The notes under the pieces: model-generated
The model's database searches: none
Told to the model about the DNA's origin: nothing
The model's input: the letters and a program-made list of their open reading frames with translations, nothing else
Position numbers and translations under genes: made by a program
NCBI GenBank assembly: GCA_022843825.1
Contig: JALHMX010000019.1
Span: 1 to 36,921, forward strand
Source of the DNA: Pseudobdellovibrionaceae bacterium
Lineage (GTDB): Bacteria > Bdellovibrionota > Bdellovibrionia > Bdellovibrionales > Bdellovibrionaceae
Reading direction: 5' to 3'
Length of the DNA: 36,921 nucleotides
Shown here: piece by piece, positions 34,893 through 36,921 of the stretch
Layout of the letters: every line of letters starts with the position of its first letter
Position numbering within the stretch: the first letter of the stretch is position 1

Positions 34893-35231
34893 TCACTTAA
34901 TAGTGCTTACGGTCGCCACTGGATTTAAATGAATAATCTGTTTGTCAGTGGCTCTTTTCAAAGTCAGTTTTCCCTTCGCTATGTGCTCTACGAATTGAGG
35001 TCTAGATAACTTAGCCAGCTGAATTTCTTTCTGCTTTTTGATCTCAGTCACAGTTTTGAATTCTCTAGTAAGTTTTAAAACAGCATAGGACATGCGACGC
35101 TCTTCCATCTTAAGAAAGACTAAGGTAAATAATGTGAAAATAATAAAACAAACACTAATAAAAGGCTTAAAATGCTTAACATCGGTTTTATTTTGCGATT
35201 TAAATGCGGATTGACTTGATCGTGAGTTCAT
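34893..35231 (-). CDS. ftsL: Cell division protein FtsL
   Basis: FtsL is a bitopic divisome protein that, with FtsB and FtsQ, activates FtsWI. The 112-residue product has a cytoplasmic N-terminus of about 22 residues rich in Ser, Lys and Gln. One transmembrane helix follows (about 23-41, PFISVCFIIFTLFTLVFL), then a periplasmic coiled coil (about 43-75) containing the typical YAVLKLTREFKTV pattern. FtsL sequences are poorly conserved, so the call depends on topology, size and its position between rsmH and ftsI. Confidence 0.82.
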   Translation of the reverse strand: MNSRSSQSAFKSQNKTDVKHFKPFISVCFIIFTLFTLVFLKMEERRMSYAVLKLTREFKTVTEIKKQKEIQLAKLSRPQFVEHIAKGKLTLKRATDKQIIHLNPVATVSTIK

Positions 35232-35257
35232 CCTGAATCTCCACTTATATAAGTAAA

Positions 35258-36187
35258 CTATTTCAATAACTGCGCGCGCCTTAAAGCGAACTTATCTGGC
35301 TTTTCAGGCTCTTTTCCCTTCTGGAAAATTCGCAACTTAGCACTTCTTGCTCTTGGGTTTAGTTTACACTCTTCCTCTGACGGCACAATGACTTTTTTAT
35401 TCACTAGAAACCCACTCTTTGTCGATTTGAAAATATTTTTGACTAATCTATCTTCTAGCGAGTGAAACGTAATAATAACAATACGCCCCCCTTCGCTGAG
35501 TAAATCAATTAAAAGCGGAATGGCGTCTTCTACGACTTGTAGTTCACGATTTACGACCAGTCTTAAGGCCATAAAATATTGAGTTGCCGGATGAAAACCT
35601 TTTTTCTGCCACCCATCGACTCTTTCAATTAAACCAGACAATTGTAAAGTTGTATTGAAGGGGTTTTCTACTCTGTCTTTCACAATTGCACGCACCACAC
35701 GGTGCGGTTTCAAGACCTCACCGTAATCTTTGAAAACCTTTACCAAATCCTCTTCTGAAAATTCATTTATAACCTTCATCGCCGTTAAATCTGATTTTTG
35801 GTTCATCCTCATGTCGAGAGGACCATCTTTATTAAAACTAAATCCTCTCTCGGCCACATCAAGCTGCGGCGAACTTACCCCTAAATCCAGCAAAACCATA
35901 TCCAATTGAATTTTTTTTTGATTTCGTTGAGAAAATTCTAAAAAATTTTCATGACTGATTTGAATTTCAGGAAACCGGCTTTTAGCATATTCTACTGCGG
36001 CAAGATCTTGATCACTGGCATAGACCATTTCAGGTTTATAAAGCTCAAAAATACGACTGGCATGACCACCGCGCCCAAATGTGCCATCAAAATAAATCAA
36101 CGATTTTTTGTTTTTAAAAATCGAAAATGCATCTATTACTTCATTTAAAAGAACAGGAATGTGTCCTGATATATTGGCTTCAGACAT
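35258..36187 (-). CDS. rsmH: 16S rRNA C1402 N4-methyltransferase RsmH (MraW)
   Basis: RsmH methylates N4 of C1402 in 16S rRNA using S-adenosylmethionine, tuning the decoding centre. The 309-residue product shows the SAM-binding GTFGRGGHASRIFE near 35-48. It also has LLDLGVSSPQLDVAERGFSF near 98-117, DGPLDMRMN near 119-127, and the C-terminal IITFHSLEDR near 233-242. It is the first gene of the dcw cluster here: mraZ, which normally precedes it, is absent from the 97 bases upstream. Its start has an AAGG ribosome site and a good promoter. Confidence 0.98.
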   Translation of the reverse strand: MSEANISGHIPVLLNEVIDAFSIFKNKKSLIYFDGTFGRGGHASRIFELYKPEMVYASDQDLAAVEYAKSRFPEIQISHENFLEFSQRNQKKIQLDMVLLDLGVSSPQLDVAERGFSFNKDGPLDMRMNQKSDLTAMKVINEFSEEDLVKVFKDYGEVLKPHRVVRAIVKDRVENPFNTTLQLSGLIERVDGWQKKGFHPATQYFMALRLVVNRELQVVEDAIPLLIDLLSEGGRIVIITFHSLEDRLVKNIFKSTKSGFLVNKKVIVPSEEECKLNPRARSAKLRIFQKGKEPEKPDKFALRRAQLLK

Positions 36188-36213
36188 AAGAACCTTACCT
36201 CGACCTTAGTTAG

Positions 36214-36242
36214 ATGTTAAGGCCGTAAAAATTGTGCGTCAA
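36214..36242 (-). promoter_or_regulatory. Predicted promoter of the dcw cluster (rsmH-ftsL-ftsI)
   Basis: On the minus strand TTGACG (36237-36242) matches five of six -35 bases. TAACAT (36214-36219) matches four of six -10 bases. The spacer is 17 bases. Transcription would start near 36207, giving a leader of about 20 bases containing the rsmH ribosome site. No repeats of the TGGGN-type MraZ operator are seen, in keeping with the missing mraZ. Confidence 0.65.
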
Positions 36243-36257
36243 GATAGAATGAAATAC

Positions 36258-36263
36258 TATAAT
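36258..36263 (+). promoter_or_regulatory. Perfect -10 hexamer for the divergent zinc-ribbon gene
   Basis: TATAAT on the plus strand lies 22 bases before the ATG at 36285. The -35 position overlaps that of the dcw promoter on the other strand, but no good -35 hexamer is visible. The two divergent promoters would compete for or share polymerase binding. Confidence 0.45.
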
Positions 36264-36284
36264 ATTCAGGAAATAATAATATTT

Positions 36285-36921
36285 ATGTTAATTAATTGTC
36301 CACGTTGTGGATTCTCTCAGCCAAAAGATCAGTACTGCGCCAGCTGTGGTATTAATATGGAAACTTTTGTTCCTCAAAAAGTCAGCCTGATCAAAAGGCT
36401 TTTATCCAGCACTTTGCTTCAAGTTTTCTTGGTGGTGGGGATTACCTTAGGCGTATCTTACTACGCCTTAAAGAACAGATACGACGACTCATCTTTCACG
36501 CCTCGTCGTAAACAATCTATTTCGGGTTTTGTATCTCAGCCCAACTTAACAGCCAATGAAGAAAGCTCAACAGTAGGCACTGAAAACTCAAGTGACACCG
36601 ATGCAACGAAGAGTACTGAAAACACCAAAAGTGATCGCGTCGAGTTAGCGTTGCAAAATGAGGATCAACAAAACACGCTGGCAGGCTCTGCATCTGTTCA
36701 ACAGTCAGGTGCCCGCACAGCTCCAGCTAAAGTCGTCACCATTAAATACAGTTTTTACGAAATAGATCGACAACTTTTTAATTATTGGATTCAGTTAAAT
36801 CCTTCTTCAGCACAATCAGATCAATCTGGAAATTACCGGGCTGGATTAGTGAATGCTGAAATCTTAGAAAAGCAGTTACAAATTGAACCACTCAAAACCG
36901 AAACCAAAAAGTCAGGCGTGG
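36285..36921 (+). CDS. Zinc-ribbon membrane protein (3' end beyond window)
   Basis: An open frame of 212 codons runs off the right edge. It begins with a zinc ribbon (residues 5-21: CPRC...CASC, two CxxC pairs ten residues apart) in the cytoplasm. A single transmembrane helix follows at about 47-64 (LQVFLVVGITLGVSYYAL), and then a long Ser/Thr/Gln/Asn-rich, low-complexity linker (about 80-150). A folded-looking segment begins at about 155 (TIKYSFYEIDRQLFNYWIQL). The architecture suggests a sensor or anchored periplasmic protein, but I do not recognise the family. The nearest AGGA is about 13 bases upstream of the ATG. Confidence 0.75.
   Translation, partial: MLINCPRCGFSQPKDQYCASCGINMETFVPQKVSLIKRLLSSTLLQVFLVVGITLGVSYYALKNRYDDSSFTPRRKQSISGFVSQPNLTANEESSTVGTENSSDTDATKSTENTKSDRVELALQNEDQQNTLAGSASVQQSGARTAPAKVVTIKYSFYEIDRQLFNYWIQLNPSSAQSDQSGNYRAGLVNAEILEKQLQIEPLKTETKKSGV

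Overview
The window (36.9 kb, AT-rich, almost wholly on the minus strand) looks like chromosomal core DNA from a predatory-type or related bacterium of the Bdellovibrionota (Bdellovibrio, Pseudobdellovibrio and relatives). That placement is an inference. It rests on a Gram-negative meso-DAP murein gene set, a type IV pilus pilMNOPQ set like that of delta-type bacteria, a PASTA-tailed FtsI, and several proteins with no obvious counterpart. I see no tRNA, rRNA, CRISPR array, insertion sequence or prophage.

Layout, read in the direction of minus-strand transcription (right to left). (1) 36285 to the right edge, plus strand: the start of a zinc-ribbon membrane protein, divergent from the cell-wall cluster. 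(2) 36.2-21.7 kb: a division and cell-wall (dcw) cluster in the order rsmH-ftsL-ftsI-[hydrolase, +]-murE-murF-[queF, +]-mraY-murD-ftsW-murG-murC-murB. Two genes are embedded on the opposite strand, each convergent and tail-overlapping with the dcw gene before it. Each starts beside a palindromic -10-like element that could also restart dcw transcription. mraZ and ftsQ-ftsA-ftsZ are not at their usual places. (3) 21.7-19.1 kb, plus strand: a secreted cysteine-rich protein and a RoxA-like di-haem cytochrome c, with interleaved, pseudoknot-like inverted repeats between them. (4) 19.0-13.6 kb: hpf with a clear rho-independent terminator, then metK-lepA, an unlisted-size 36-residue membrane ORF with an ideal Shine-Dalgarno, and two tandem signal peptidases (lepB). 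(5) 13.6-6.2 kb: pyrB-carA-(unknown)-carB, overlapping into an ABC transporter (ATPase plus ABC-2 permease). (6) 6.2-0.16 kb: prepilin peptidase pilD, a good sigma-70-type promoter, and pilM-pilN-pilO-pilP-pilQ.

Functionally the window combines envelope building (lipid II synthesis from MurA-product onward, its flipping and polymerisation machinery, and septal FtsL/FtsI/FtsW), protein export (LepB, PilD), type IV pilus assembly (inner-membrane platform PilMNOP, secretin PilQ), pyrimidine precursor supply (first two steps), and translation-linked housekeeping (LepA, HPF, MetK, RsmH, QueF). The near-continuous 1-23 base overlaps show tight operon packing. The places where packing breaks (5309-5373, 15155-15392, 18559-18731, 19035-19166, 20871-21020, 28692-28763, 36188-36284) carry most of the recognisable regulatory signals.

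No wholly new multi-gene system is evident. The best leads are the strand-flipped genes with symmetric promoters inside dcw, the 36-residue membrane ORF with its hairpin-displayed ribosome site, the unknown gene between carA and carB, and the interleaved repeat after the cytochrome.
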